In this document: positions 26,933 through 36,717 of the stretch, piece after piece
Position numbering within the stretch: position 1 is the first letter of the stretch
Layout: every line of letters begins with the position of its first letter
Source: CAKZNE01 sp040222435
Lineage (GTDB): Bacteria; Bacteroidota; Bacteroidia; Flavobacteriales; Schleiferiaceae
Assembly: GCA_965212245.1 (NCBI GenBank)
Contig: OZ243107.1
Span: forward strand, 992,001 to 1,056,000
Length of the DNA stretch: 64,000 nt
Direction of reading: 5' to 3'
Translations under genes and position numbers: made by a program
Notes under the pieces: model-generated
The model's input: only the letters and a program-made list of their open reading frames with translations
What the model was told of the DNA's origin: nothing
Databases searched by the model: none

Positions 26933-27844
26933 CTAGTCCTTTTTCCGTTTATCCCCAAAATTGTAAGAGAAGCCTACGCCCAGCACTTCACGAAATTGAG
27001 TTCGGGGTCCCTCAGGGGTGCCATCTCCATCGGTATCAAAAAGGATATCATGATCATAAATAAGGTTAAAGGCCAGGCTGGCTGAGATATAATCGTTTAC
27101 TTTCATAAAAATGATCACTTCCCCGTTTACGTCCACAAACTTATAATTACCATCCAGGTAATTAGAGTACAGGTCCAGTTTGGATTTTAACTCTATATTC
27201 TTACCCAGTGGTGTTTTATAACCAATGTTAACATACCCTCCTACTTCAAAGCGGTTATTACTACCGGTATCTACACCAAAGGCACCCATATTGGACAATC
27301 GTGTATCATATACAGAGGTAACCTTCATGGTAAGTGGTGAAATAAAAGCAGTGAATTTTTTATCGGGCTTATACGTAAAACCCACACCCAGCAGGGTATA
27401 GGCAGGTGCCAGGAAAGCTGAAATTTTGGTGGTGTCTTCCCGCACACCTGCGGTTTCATAACCATTGCTGAACTGGGTACGGAAATTAAGCAAGGCGCTG
27501 GCGTTCCAGTCCTTACTCAGCTTACGGTCTACCCGGGACTCAAATTCAAAACGGTCATCCGTTTTACTAAAAATAGTATCCTGAAAGTTGAGTCCATACG
27601 CCATATTCACGTTGTTATACCATGACCAGTCTCCACCATTATCATAATCTGCAAAAGCGTTGAACAGAACGTTACCGGCAACCGAATTAACACCACCGGC
27701 TTGCCAGTTGCTATAAGCGGCCTGGTTAAGCTGGAGGTTAAACTGGGCTCCGGATTTCCAGGCTGTATCTGAGCCTGCCGGTGTTTGAGCTAAAATAACG
27801 GATGAAAAGAAAAAGAACAGGGTAGTGAATACGTGTTTTTTCAT
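26933..27844 (-). CDS. DUF3078 outer-membrane beta-barrel protein
   Basis: The 303-residue product has a signal peptide (MKKHVFTTLFFFFSSVILAQ) and the family hallmark LQLNQAAYSNWQAGGVNSVA near residues 35-55. Alternating barrel strands then follow through the rest of the chain, e.g. GVGFTYKPDKKFTAFISPLT, and it ends in a strand FSYNFGDKRKKD. DUF3078 proteins are widespread in Bacteroidota and have no known function. It lies 80 bp downstream of the NarL-type regulator gene on the same strand. Confidence 0.9.
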   Translation of the reverse strand: MKKHVFTTLFFFFSSVILAQTPAGSDTAWKSGAQFNLQLNQAAYSNWQAGGVNSVAGNVLFNAFADYDNGGDWSWYNNVNMAYGLNFQDTIFSKTDDRFEFESRVDRKLSKDWNASALLNFRTQFSNGYETAGVREDTTKISAFLAPAYTLLGVGFTYKPDKKFTAFISPLTMKVTSVYDTRLSNMGAFGVDTGSNNRFEVGGYVNIGYKTPLGKNIELKSKLDLYSNYLDGNYKFVDVNGEVIIFMKVNDYISASLAFNLIYDHDILFDTDGDGTPEGPRTQFREVLGVGFSYNFGDKRKKD

Positions 27845-27924
27845 GGCATTAAAACGTTGGATTTTTTAAATCGGTGGCAAAGTTACCGGATTTGGCGGGA
27901 AGGATTTATGAACTTCCTGAATAC

Positions 27925-28590
27925 TTAACTCCGGGCCACTTCAACCACCCGGTTCTGGTAAGCGAATTTAATAAGGCCAACCACCGTTTTGGTATTGGTT
28001 TTTTGCAACAGGTTTTTCCGGTGACTGTCTACCGTGCGCTTACTAATAAAGAGTTTGTCTCCTATTTCCTGACTGCTCAATTCTTCGGTGATCAGTTTGA
28101 GCACTTCTATTTCGCGTTCGGAGAGGTTTTGCAGACTGGCACGGATGGCACGTTCTTCCTTTACCTTACTGAACATGGTATTGATCACCTGACTGCTGTA
28201 ATGTGTGCCGCCATCCACTATTTTATCCAACGCATTAGCCAATTCCTGCTTGCCGGTGTTTTTAAGCACATACCCTTCGGCTTCGGCCATTATGATCTCA
28301 TCCACGGCATCTTTTTCATGATACATACTAAGCACCAATACTTTGATAGCAGGAAAGTCACTTTTAATGGATTTGACCAGTTCCACCCCGTTCATTTCGG
28401 GCATGCTGATATCGGTCATTACCAGGTCAATATCCTGGCGCGCCTGAATAATCTCCAAAGCAGCATTCCCTGAATTGGCATCAGCCACAATATTAAACCG
28501 TCTGAACTTACGCAGCAGGGAGCGAATACCATCAATAAACATCTGATGGTCATCCACAATAAGAATATTTACAAGCTTTTCATTCTCCAT
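27925..28590 (-). CDS. NarL/FixJ-family response regulator
   Basis: The 221-residue protein has a receiver domain (residues 7-125) with D14/D15, phosphoacceptor D60 (LVMTDISMPEMNG) and a switch lysine in YVLKNTG. A LuxR-type helix-turn-helix follows at about 150-212 (LSEREIEVLKLITEELSSQE ... KRTVDSHRKNLLQK). It should be phosphorylated by the TPR kinase encoded 95 bp upstream on the same strand. Target genes are not evident. Confidence 0.95.
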   Translation of the reverse strand: MENEKLVNILIVDDHQMFIDGIRSLLRKFRRFNIVADANSGNAALEIIQARQDIDLVMTDISMPEMNGVELVKSIKSDFPAIKVLVLSMYHEKDAVDEIIMAEAEGYVLKNTGKQELANALDKIVDGGTHYSSQVINTMFSKVKEERAIRASLQNLSEREIEVLKLITEELSSQEIGDKLFISKRTVDSHRKNLLQKTNTKTVVGLIKFAYQNRVVEVARS

Positions 28591-28685
28591 CTGAGCTTGA
28601 TAAATGGTTTTAAGGCAGTTAAAAATACTATTATTTTTAAAAAACCATGCAGTTGGTTTTCTTCCGTATTTAAATAAGTATAGTC

Positions 28686-30659
28686 TTAAAATGGCACCTT
28701 AATGTCTACAATGGTACCAGTATAGGAGCTCCTCACATCCACCCTGCCGTTCATCAGGCGTATGCGCGAAAAGATGTTGGACCACCCCAGGCCCTCTCCG
28801 GTTTCGATCTTAGCCGTATCAAAACCCTTCCCGTTGTCTGAAATCCGCAGATCTATACCGCTGGATTGCTTTTTAAGCAGGAGGCGTATCTCGGTAGCCT
28901 CTGAATGTTTTAGCATATTATTCACTACTTCCTGAATAACCCTGTAAAGTGAAGACTGTCGTGTTTTATCCTCTTCAAACACATCTTCATCTGCTTCCAG
29001 TATTAGTTGCACCTGCATAGAGATGTTGATGTGTTCAGCCAGTTCATGAAGGGCCGGCTGCAATCCTTTATTGCGCAACACCTGGGGCATCATGGCATGA
29101 GATATGGCGCGTAATTCGGTTATGGACTGATCCAGTAAGTTCATAGAGCGCGACACCAGCTCCTCCTCTTCACCACTCTTTTGATCTCCCTCCAGGCTGG
29201 CCACATTGAGCTTGGTGGTAGCCAATATCTGACCCAATCCATCGTGCAGGTCTTTGGCAATACGGATGCGTTCCCGTTCTTCTGTTTCTATAACCGACTG
29301 AAAACGGATCTTTTGTAATTCTTCTTCGGCCGCAGCTTTCTCTGCCATTTGTCTCAATTTCAGGTTGCGGTATCCAAAACCCCCGATAATCAGAAATATA
29401 CCTGCCACGGCACCCAGCAGAATATTACGGTTACGGGCCGCATTAAGCTCCAGGCTTTGCCGTGCCGTAACGGCTTGTAATTCCGCATTTTCCTTTTCCT
29501 TTTTCTCCGTTCTGTAAGCTACTTCAAGGTCTTTTACCAGCCGGGCGTTCCGGTCATTTAAAACAGAGTCCCGTAAATAGAGATGCTTCTCAAGGTTTAC
29601 CAGGGCTGAATCCATGCGCCCGGCTCTTTTATTTACCAGGTACTTCATGTGGTAGAGGTCACGGATTTTTTCGTAATTACCACTGGTCAGGGCTGCACGG
29701 GAGGCTTTGGCTACATATTCAAAAGCTTCCTTTTTATTTCCCTGTTGTGATGACACGTCTGCCAGGTTGGTGAAAACGGTAGCCTCATGATAGCTCATAA
29801 TAGGAGAGTTACTCTCTCTTATAATACTGTAGGCCCTTAAAAAATAACTTTTAGAAGAGTCTACCAGTCCCATCTTCTTAAGTGTATTACCCATATTATT
29901 GAGGGTTCTGTCTAAAGATACCTTCTCATCAAGAGTTAAGGTGAATTTTTCTACCAGGCCATGGTAATACAAAGCGGAATCATATTGCCGGTTGTCGTCA
30001 AAGTTTATAGCAATAATGTTAAGCGCGTCAATATAGAGCCAGGGCTTCGTTTCTTGTAAGTTCCGGGCAACCCGAAGTGCATGATAGCCGTATTTTTTAC
30101 CTTCCTCGAAATCCTCAAAATCATGAAAAATATTGGCCAGGGAAACGTAGGTGCCTGCCAGCAGAGCAGAGTCGCTCATACCTTCCGCCAAATCAAGTGC
30201 TTTAAACATATTTTCGGCCGCAGACTGAAAGTAACCGGCATCCTGATAGTACATACTCATATTACTATAAAGGTGGTATAGGTACGTGGAGTCTGAGGTT
30301 TTCCACTGCTGCCTCTCGGCCATTTCAAAAAAGTGCTTGGCCGAATCCATTTTATGCTCATAGATCATGTGCATAAAAAAGGCACTGCGGCCCAGGTGCC
30401 TCGGGTTATTGGAAATTTTCAGGCTTTTGCGGAAATGGAACTCTCCGGCACTGTCATTTTCCTGCAAAGGGTAGTACAACCACCCTATCTTCATATGAAG
30501 ATAGCCATTCAGTGAATCGGAATTAGCGGGGTTTTGAAGTACTGATTTTAAAGAATCAATGCTTTGGGAATAAGCCAAGCCACAACCCCAAAAAAATAGT
30601 AGCCAACATACTGCACGCCAATTCACCCCTGAAATGATATTAATATTCTGACCTGCCAA
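28686..30659 (-). CDS. TPR-containing sensor histidine kinase (HisKA_3, NarX/DesK type)
   Basis: The 657-residue kinase has an N-terminal signal or anchor (about 12-31), TPR-like helices over 35-375 (e.g. RTLNNMGNTLKKMGLVDSSK), a membrane helix near 405-425 (ILLGAVAGIFLIIGGFGY), then HisKA_3 with the phospho-His in RIRIAKDLHDGLGQILATTK and a HATPase domain (VIQEVVNNMLKHSEATEIRL, DNGKGFD). It pairs with the NarL regulator downstream. The layout resembles the LytTR system at 6.6-9.3 kb, but the catalytic class differs, so the sensor plan is shared and the kinase core is not. Confidence 0.93.
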   Translation of the reverse strand: MAGQNINIISGVNWRAVCWLLFFWGCGLAYSQSIDSLKSVLQNPANSDSLNGYLHMKIGWLYYPLQENDSAGEFHFRKSLKISNNPRHLGRSAFFMHMIYEHKMDSAKHFFEMAERQQWKTSDSTYLYHLYSNMSMYYQDAGYFQSAAENMFKALDLAEGMSDSALLAGTYVSLANIFHDFEDFEEGKKYGYHALRVARNLQETKPWLYIDALNIIAINFDDNRQYDSALYYHGLVEKFTLTLDEKVSLDRTLNNMGNTLKKMGLVDSSKSYFLRAYSIIRESNSPIMSYHEATVFTNLADVSSQQGNKKEAFEYVAKASRAALTSGNYEKIRDLYHMKYLVNKRAGRMDSALVNLEKHLYLRDSVLNDRNARLVKDLEVAYRTEKKEKENAELQAVTARQSLELNAARNRNILLGAVAGIFLIIGGFGYRNLKLRQMAEKAAAEEELQKIRFQSVIETEERERIRIAKDLHDGLGQILATTKLNVASLEGDQKSGEEEELVSRSMNLLDQSITELRAISHAMMPQVLRNKGLQPALHELAEHINISMQVQLILEADEDVFEEDKTRQSSLYRVIQEVVNNMLKHSEATEIRLLLKKQSSGIDLRISDNGKGFDTAKIETGEGLGWSNIFSRIRLMNGRVDVRSSYTGTIVDIKVPF

Positions 30660-30726
30660 TGTACCGTTTACCCTGGAGTGGGCTATCCGTAATTATACGT
30701 AGTTCAAATACAGTTAAGAAGGTACT

Positions 30727-31497
30727 TTATTTCTTCTTGAATTTTTCAATGGCTTTTTTGGTAAAGTCAGAAAGCACCAGTTTTCCGCTCAGGGCGGCAC
30801 GTTCTGCCAACAACTCATCCCAGTTTTCTGTACCTTTCCAAAACACTTCTTTCAGCAGTCTCATTGCTTCCGGGTTAGACGTTCTCAGCTTAGCAGTAAG
30901 AGCCTGAATCGCTTCATCCATAGCTTCAGCGGTATCAAAAACAGCATTATACAACCCTCTTTCATGGGCCCAGGCCGCACTACGCCATTCCGTGGCATTA
31001 ATAGCCAGGTCACTCATCCCGCTGGTGCCCAGCTTACGCTCTACCGCAGGGCCCACCACAAACGGACCGATACCTACGGCCAGCTCTGATAGTTTTACAT
31101 CTGCGTATCGGGTTGCAAAACAATAATCTACGGACGAAGCCAAGCCTACTCCACCACCCACAGCCTTGCCCTGCACCCTTCCTATTATAAGCTTAGGACA
31201 CTTCCGCATAGCGTTTATTACGTTAGCGAAGCCACTAAAGAATTTCTTCCCGGTATCCAGATCATTAATAGAGATCAGCTCATCAAAAGAAGCTCCTGCG
31301 CAAAAAGCACGCTCACCCGCTGATTGCAACACTATAACTTTAATGGCATCATCTTTTCCGGCCTCAGTTACAGTATCCGCCAGCTTAGCCAGCACTTTTC
31401 CCGGTAATGAGTTACTCAGGGGGTGGAAAAATTCAATATAGGCTATTTGATCTTTTAACGTTAGGCTTACATCGCCCTGCTGTATGGCGTCAGTCAT
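30727..31497 (-). CDS. Enoyl-CoA hydratase/isomerase family protein
   Basis: The 256-residue product has the crotonase fold, with oxyanion-hole signatures AFCAGASFDELI near residues 64-75 and GKAVGGGVGLASSVDYCFAT near 110-130. Of the two catalytic glutamates of true hydratases, the first is replaced in GGGVGLA and the second appears retained in KLSELAVGIGP. It might therefore be an isomerase or a specialised hydratase. With paaZ 4 kb upstream on the same strand, a role in phenylacetate ring-degradation or beta-oxidation chemistry is possible. The genes between them are unrelated, so that is weak. Confidence 0.88.
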   Translation of the reverse strand: MTDAIQQGDVSLTLKDQIAYIEFFHPLSNSLPGKVLAKLADTVTEAGKDDAIKVIVLQSAGERAFCAGASFDELISINDLDTGKKFFSGFANVINAMRKCPKLIIGRVQGKAVGGGVGLASSVDYCFATRYADVKLSELAVGIGPFVVGPAVERKLGTSGMSDLAINATEWRSAAWAHERGLYNAVFDTAEAMDEAIQALTAKLRTSNPEAMRLLKEVFWKGTENWDELLAERAALSGKLVLSDFTKKAIEKFKKK

Positions 31498-31539
31498 AAT
31501 AAAGAGATTGTATTCAGGCTCAAAAGTAAGGCTTATGGC

Positions 31540-32607
31540 CTAAGGTGAAGAACGGTCTTTAGTGGAAGTTCCGAAAACACCGAGTCGCCTGGCCTTCTCA
31601 CGCCAGCTTTTACGGGCATGCTCCTGAAGATCAGATGTTTTATCAAACTCATCTATTATCTCATAACCCAGAAGGGTTTCCAGCACATCTTCCATGGTAA
31701 CTATACCAGCCGTGCCACCGTACTCTCCCTTTACCAGGGCAATATGGTGACGGTGTTTGATCAGAAAATTATAGAGGTCGTAAATACTTTTGTCTTCGTT
31801 TACCACCGGCAGTTCTCTTTTGATATCACACAGCAGCATATCTTCTTCCTTTTTAGAAAGGTTAAGCATGACATCATTCTTATGGATAAACCCGCTTACA
31901 TCGTCTTTAGACTCTGTGTATAGAGGCACCCGCGATATCTGGTCAAAAGAATCATCTTTAAAAAAATCACGGATGGACATCTTCTCATGGGCTACCACCA
32001 TCATGGTACGGGGGGTCATGATATCCCGTACCATGGTTTTGCGAAGGTTGATCAGGTTCTTCAGAATGGCGGCTTCCTCTAAGGTAAACACTCCTTCTTT
32101 CCGGCCTACTTCTGCCAGGGCCGTGATCTCACTCCGTTCAATTGAAGGTTCGTTTTTCTTTTTAAACAGACGGGTTAAGCGTTCCGACAGCCATACCAGA
32201 GGGTACATGGCTATAGTAAGTACAGAGAGGCTGCGTGTGGTAAAATAAGCGAGGTTTCGCCAATAACCGGCTCCCAGGGTTTTGGGAATGATCTCCGAAA
32301 AAATAAGGATCAGCAAGGTTAAAACCCCTGAAATAACACCTACTGAAACGTTGGCAAATACAATCCCCGCCTGGGCACCAACCCCTGCGGCACCCACGGT
32401 ATGCGAAATAGTATTCAGAGATAAAATGGCCGACAGAGGGCGGTCAATATTGGATTTAAAGTGAAATAACCTGTGCGCCCATTTCTTGTTCTGTTGCAGT
32501 TGCGTTTCAATATAACTGGGGGTGATACTCAGCAATACTGCCTCCAGGATGGAGCAGAAGAAGGAGACCACCAATGCCAGCAGTAAATAAAAAATAAGTA
32601 AGGCCAT
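31540..32607 (-). CDS. CNNM/DUF21 transmembrane protein with CBS pair (hemolysin-like)
   Basis: The 355-residue protein has the DUF21/CNNM membrane domain at 1-170 (FFCSILEAVLLSITPSYIET, LILIFSEIIPKTLGAGYW) and a CBS pair at about 190-325 (VRDIMTPRTMMVVAH, GTAGIVTMEDVLETLLGYEI). It lacks the C-terminal CorC/HlyC transport-associated domain found in longer relatives. CNNM proteins are linked to Mg2+ or other divalent-cation export. The name hemolysin is historical. It lies 42 bp from the enoyl-CoA hydratase gene, in a minus-strand series. Confidence 0.9.
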   Translation of the reverse strand: MALLIFYLLLALVVSFFCSILEAVLLSITPSYIETQLQQNKKWAHRLFHFKSNIDRPLSAILSLNTISHTVGAAGVGAQAGIVFANVSVGVISGVLTLLILIFSEIIPKTLGAGYWRNLAYFTTRSLSVLTIAMYPLVWLSERLTRLFKKKNEPSIERSEITALAEVGRKEGVFTLEEAAILKNLINLRKTMVRDIMTPRTMMVVAHEKMSIRDFFKDDSFDQISRVPLYTESKDDVSGFIHKNDVMLNLSKKEEDMLLCDIKRELPVVNEDKSIYDLYNFLIKHRHHIALVKGEYGGTAGIVTMEDVLETLLGYEIIDEFDKTSDLQEHARKSWREKARRLGVFGTSTKDRSSP

Positions 32608-32659
32608 ACTTTATAGTATGCTTAATTAGCAAGTAAAAGCCAGGATTGTTCTTACTAAT

Positions 32660-33010
32660 CTATAAGGCTTTTGTCATTTCTTCAAAAACCCGGGACGACT
32701 CTACCGTACAGATCATGGAATGGTAGTAACTATACCACGCTTTTGGAGCCCGGCTCTTTGCCTCGCGGTGTGTATTAAAGTCACGCCACCGGGCAATAGC
32801 CTCATCGGTTTGCCAATAGCTGATAAATATACCCTGGTTGGTTTTGCTTATGGATGAATACCCTAAAAACCCTTCATAATTCTGAACTTCATTCATCAGC
32901 AGTTCGTCCATTTTATGATAGTCTTCCTTTACCTCTCTTTTAACGGAGATGAAAATAACGGCTTTAAAAGGAGCCTCTGGTGCCTGCCCGGTTTTCCAGT
33001 GTGTGATCAT
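32660..33010 (-). CDS. Antibiotic biosynthesis monooxygenase (ABM) domain protein
   Basis: This 116-residue single-domain protein has the dimeric alpha-beta barrel pattern of ABM proteins: AVIFISVKREVKEDYHKMDE, NYEGFLGYSSISKTNQGIFI, SYWQTDEAIARWRDFNTHRE, then a final amphipathic segment. ABM-like proteins may oxidise quinols or haem, or simply bind small aromatics. No specific substrate can be read here. It lies between the CNNM protein and the GT39 enzyme, 23 bp downstream of the latter, so co-transcription is likely. Confidence 0.85.
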   Translation of the reverse strand: MITHWKTGQAPEAPFKAVIFISVKREVKEDYHKMDELLMNEVQNYEGFLGYSSISKTNQGIFISYWQTDEAIARWRDFNTHREAKSRAPKAWYSYYHSMICTVESSRVFEEMTKAL

Positions 33011-33033
33011 AGTACAAAAATAGTTTTCCCGTC

Positions 33034-34575
33034 TTACTCATTCACATAGGTGAAACCTTTAATAATTTTTATTTCCGAATCGTTTAAGATATAAGCTGGA
33101 AGTTCTTCCTTTCCTTCCAGAACCGCAATTTTGCGATTTTTTAATTTGAGTTCAACCACCTGATCCGGACCGGGGTAATTATTGTATACCGGTACTCCGG
33201 TATAAAACATAGCGTCTACAATATGTAAGCCTCCAACGTTAAACAGCACAAAGTCTTTTTCAAGCTTAAGATTCGATAGCAATTTTTTATTGTGAGTCAT
33301 CGCTTTAGCATGGCCAAAATCTTCGGTTATCTCATGGTGTTTTTCAATGTCTGATACTGAAAAGCGTGTGAGTATAAGCAGTAATGCCACTAAGCCAACT
33401 CCCAGGTTCCGGTATTTACTTAGCACCGGAAGCATACACACAAACTGAAGGAGGCAGTAACAACCATATGCTATAGCCAAAATTGCCACAAACCAGCCGG
33501 CCAATGTAAACGAGGGCATTTTTGAAAGAGCCAGCGAAAAGAAAAGGAATTGTAGCACATAAGCCCCTGCCAAAGCCCGGTTTAATGTCCTGTTTTTCCT
33601 GGTAAAAAAGAAAAGGAGTAGGCCAACAATCAAAATAAGCGGGTGAATTATATTCAGATTATTGCTTATCTGATCATAATGATAGAAGAAGGTGGTGTTG
33701 TGATTGTGATCAAGGGGTTTAAAAAGGTGCTCCAGGTTGTGTGCCTGTTCTTCTTCAAACTCTTTCGGGAATTGCTGTGAAGTATATATCTGCCAGGGTA
33801 AAAAAACGGCAATGGTAATACATAGAGACAGCGCCATATTTTTCCACTCCCTGTACCTTGCTTTTCCCACAGCCAGACTATACAGGCCCCATACAGCGTA
33901 TACTAAAAGGCCAACCAACCATTTACACAATATAGCGGCACCCGAAAAAACACCTATCCATAGTATCCAGCTCTTTTTACCGGAAGTATAATATTCAATA
34001 AAAGCCCAACAGCTTAAGGATATATAGGCAATAAAAGCTACATCATTCTGATCCGTTTGACCCCTTCCGCTTACCAAATCAAGCCAGTAAACGGATGAAA
34101 GCATCAGGGTGGCGGCAATAAAACCAAGCTTGCGGTTAAATAAGAGGCTCCCGCTCCTGAACAAAGCAACCACCGTTAAGGAGCTCATTATAACCCCGGG
34201 TAGTCGCATAGCATACAGGTTAGCACCAAAAAGCTTCATACTTAAAGCCATTTGCCACATGAATAAAGGCTGTTTATGAAGCCAGACATGTCCCTTAAAC
34301 CAGCCTGAATACTCCTGATCCAATACCGGATCAGCGTATAGCATGGGTTTAAAGGGGTGATCTATCATGTTTTTGGCTACCAAAGCATGGTATCTTTCGT
34401 CCCATACATTTAGAAAGTCATCCAAAAGAGCACCGTAGGAATACACCAGAATTCCGGAAACAAAAAGAAAGAGACTACTAAGGCTGTTGTTCTTAACCAG
34501 AAAGGCAAAGCTCAGGATAAAACTCAAAAGAGATCCCAAAAGCAGAGAATCCTTCAGGTCAGGCATTACAGCCAT
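33034..34575 (-). CDS. GT39-like membrane glycosyltransferase (ArnT/PMT superfamily)
   Basis: The 513-residue protein has about 11-12 membrane helices. The first extracytoplasmic loop holds the acidic motif LNVWDERYHALVAKNM near residues 55-70, matching the DE motif used by ArnT-type enzymes to take a sugar from a polyprenyl carrier. A further signature is KQPLFMWQMALSMKLFGANL near 118. A soluble C-terminal part of about 90 residues follows the last helix (KLKNRKIAVLEGKEELPAYI). It likely glycosylates a lipid or protein in the periplasm, with unknown acceptor. Confidence 0.85.
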   Translation of the reverse strand: MAVMPDLKDSLLLGSLLSFILSFAFLVKNNSLSSLFLFVSGILVYSYGALLDDFLNVWDERYHALVAKNMIDHPFKPMLYADPVLDQEYSGWFKGHVWLHKQPLFMWQMALSMKLFGANLYAMRLPGVIMSSLTVVALFRSGSLLFNRKLGFIAATLMLSSVYWLDLVSGRGQTDQNDVAFIAYISLSCWAFIEYYTSGKKSWILWIGVFSGAAILCKWLVGLLVYAVWGLYSLAVGKARYREWKNMALSLCITIAVFLPWQIYTSQQFPKEFEEEQAHNLEHLFKPLDHNHNTTFFYHYDQISNNLNIIHPLILIVGLLLFFFTRKNRTLNRALAGAYVLQFLFFSLALSKMPSFTLAGWFVAILAIAYGCYCLLQFVCMLPVLSKYRNLGVGLVALLLILTRFSVSDIEKHHEITEDFGHAKAMTHNKKLLSNLKLEKDFVLFNVGGLHIVDAMFYTGVPVYNNYPGPDQVVELKLKNRKIAVLEGKEELPAYILNDSEIKIIKGFTYVNE

Positions 34576-34665
34576 TTTTTAGGCGAACATCATATCCAAC
34601 TTCTTTTCTCTTTGTAGAAACCCTTCCCGGTACCATCCATAGATACACAAAGCTGTTTCGCCTGA

Positions 34666-36717
34666 TCAATGGGTTTGATCCAATTTCTTAACCATGGTAA
34701 GGATAGTGGCCAGAGCCACGGTTTCGCCTTCCCCATCGTATACATCTACATTGAATTTTACGATGCCCTTGGCTATATCCTCCTCGCTCTTTTTTTCTTG
34801 GTCTATCTTCTCCTTTACGGTAAACTTCACGCCAATGGTCATACCCGGATAAACGGGTTTGGTAAAACGGCATTCATCAATACCGTAGTTGAGCAATACG
34901 GGACCCTTGCGGGGATCTACAAACATACCGGCTGCCTTAGAAAGTATGTAGTAACCGTGGGCTACCTTACCTTCAAAGATGGTTCCTTCCAGGGAAGTTT
35001 CATCCACATGAGCATAAAAATTGTCACCACTCACCTGCGCAAAACTGGCAATATCTGCATCGGTAACGGTATGACGGTGGGTGTATACGGTATCTCCCAC
35101 TTTAAGTTCCTCGAAATGGTGACGGAAAAGGTGTTTTTCCACTTCCGGGCGGGAAGCTCCGGGCTGGTAGACCTGGGTAATCTCGGTAATGCTATCCGGG
35201 TGTCCTTGGATAGCGGTGCGCTGCAGGTAATGCAGTATACCGCGCTTTCCGCCCATTTCCTCACCGCCTCCCGCGCGGCCGGGACCACCATGGGTAAGTA
35301 ATGGCATAGGCGAACCATGACCGGTACTCTCTTTAGCCGATTTGGCATTCAGCACTAAAATACGACCGTGCATATGAGCCGCCTCTACCGCAAACGCACG
35401 CCCAATTTTATCATCAGCGGTAATGATGGATGAAACCAATGATCCTTTACCCATATTGGCCAGTTCAACCGCTTCATCCAGGTCTTTGTAGGGAAGAAGA
35501 CTGGACACCGGGCCAAAGCATTCTACCTCGTGCACATCGGTATTTTTAAAAGGATCGTTATTCCGGAAAAGCACCGGAGCAGCAAAGGCTCCTTTTTCCT
35601 TATCGCCCCCCGCCAGGTCGTAATCACGGAGATCTCCGTACACCACTTCCTGTTGTTTTTTAAGGCGCTCTACATTTTCAATAAGGCGCTCCACCTGTAT
35701 TTTAGACGCTAAGGCACCCATGCGTACTTCTTTATTACGCGGATCACCGATCACGGTTTTCTTTAGTCTCTCGGTAAGCGCTTCCTGCACCGCATCCATC
35801 CTGTTTTCAGGAACCAATATCCTGCGCACAGCCGTACATTTTTGTCCGGCCTTGGTGGTGATCTCGCGTTGCACTTCCTTCACAAAAATGTCAAACTCAG
35901 GCATACCGGGCTCCACATCAGGACCCAAAACTGAAGCGTTCAGCGAATCGGCTTCCAGGTTAAAAGTTACCGAGCGGTCAATGATATGAGGCAGGGCTTG
36001 TAGCTTTTTACCCGTAGCGGCTGAGCCGGTAAAGGTTACGGTATCACCCGTTTGAACGTGATCAATTATACCACGCCCTAAACCGGAAACCAATTGCAGG
36101 GAACCTTCCGGTAATATTTTGGAATCGATGATGGCCTTCACCATATGCTCGGTTAAAAAGGAGGTGTATTCCGAAGGCTTTACCACAGCCGGAACTCCGG
36201 CCATCAGGTTTACAGCAATCTTTTCCAGCATTCCCCATACCGGGAAGTTAAAAGCGTTTATGTGCACGGCTACTCCCCGTTTAGGCACCATAATATGGTG
36301 ACCGATAAAGGTTCCTTCTTTGGAAAGGGCTGCGGGCTGACCATCCACATGATACGGCAGGTCTGGAAATTGCCTGCGCAGGGAAGCATTGGCAAAGAGG
36401 TTACCGATACCGCCTTCAATATCTACCCAGCTATCAATTTTAGTAGCCCCGGTACGGAAGCTGGTTTCGTAAAACTGACCTTTCACTTCAATTAAGTGCA
36501 GGGCCAGGGCTTTAAGCATACGCCCTCTTTCCTGAAAGGTCATTTTGCGGAGGGTCTTCCCTCCTTTTTCGCGACCGTATTGAAGGATGGCTTCATAATC
36601 CAGCCCGGCACTGGACACTATACCAATATCTTCACCGGTGATGGCATCTTTGGCAATAAGTTCTTCGCCTTCGCCTTTGGTCCATTCACCGAGTACGTAG
36701 TTCTGTATATGTTGCAT
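34666..36717 (-). CDS. paaZ: Bifunctional oxepin-CoA hydrolase / semialdehyde dehydrogenase PaaZ
   Basis: PaaZ opens the oxepin-CoA ring of phenylacetate catabolism and oxidises the aldehyde formed. The start at 36717 (MQHIQNYVLGEWTKGEGEEL) gives 683 residues; the upstream ATG at 36831 would add 38 residues unlike the family. The aldehyde dehydrogenase domain (1-520) shows TFTGSAATGKKLQAL, catalytic Glu in VTFNLEADSLNASVLG and Cys in TTKAGQKCTAVRR. The C-terminal MaoC hydratase (545-680) has DADIASFAQVSGDNFYAHVD. No other paa gene is adjacent except possibly the enoyl-CoA hydratase at 30.7 kb. Confidence 0.93.
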   Translation of the reverse strand: MQHIQNYVLGEWTKGEGEELIAKDAITGEDIGIVSSAGLDYEAILQYGREKGGKTLRKMTFQERGRMLKALALHLIEVKGQFYETSFRTGATKIDSWVDIEGGIGNLFANASLRRQFPDLPYHVDGQPAALSKEGTFIGHHIMVPKRGVAVHINAFNFPVWGMLEKIAVNLMAGVPAVVKPSEYTSFLTEHMVKAIIDSKILPEGSLQLVSGLGRGIIDHVQTGDTVTFTGSAATGKKLQALPHIIDRSVTFNLEADSLNASVLGPDVEPGMPEFDIFVKEVQREITTKAGQKCTAVRRILVPENRMDAVQEALTERLKKTVIGDPRNKEVRMGALASKIQVERLIENVERLKKQQEVVYGDLRDYDLAGGDKEKGAFAAPVLFRNNDPFKNTDVHEVECFGPVSSLLPYKDLDEAVELANMGKGSLVSSIITADDKIGRAFAVEAAHMHGRILVLNAKSAKESTGHGSPMPLLTHGGPGRAGGGEEMGGKRGILHYLQRTAIQGHPDSITEITQVYQPGASRPEVEKHLFRHHFEELKVGDTVYTHRHTVTDADIASFAQVSGDNFYAHVDETSLEGTIFEGKVAHGYYILSKAAGMFVDPRKGPVLLNYGIDECRFTKPVYPGMTIGVKFTVKEKIDQEKKSEEDIAKGIVKFNVDVYDGEGETVALATILTMVKKLDQTH

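Noticed and set aside
34669..35301. Plus-strand 210-codon open frame
   Set aside because: It lies wholly within paaZ on the opposite strand, and the sense gene has clear domains and motifs.
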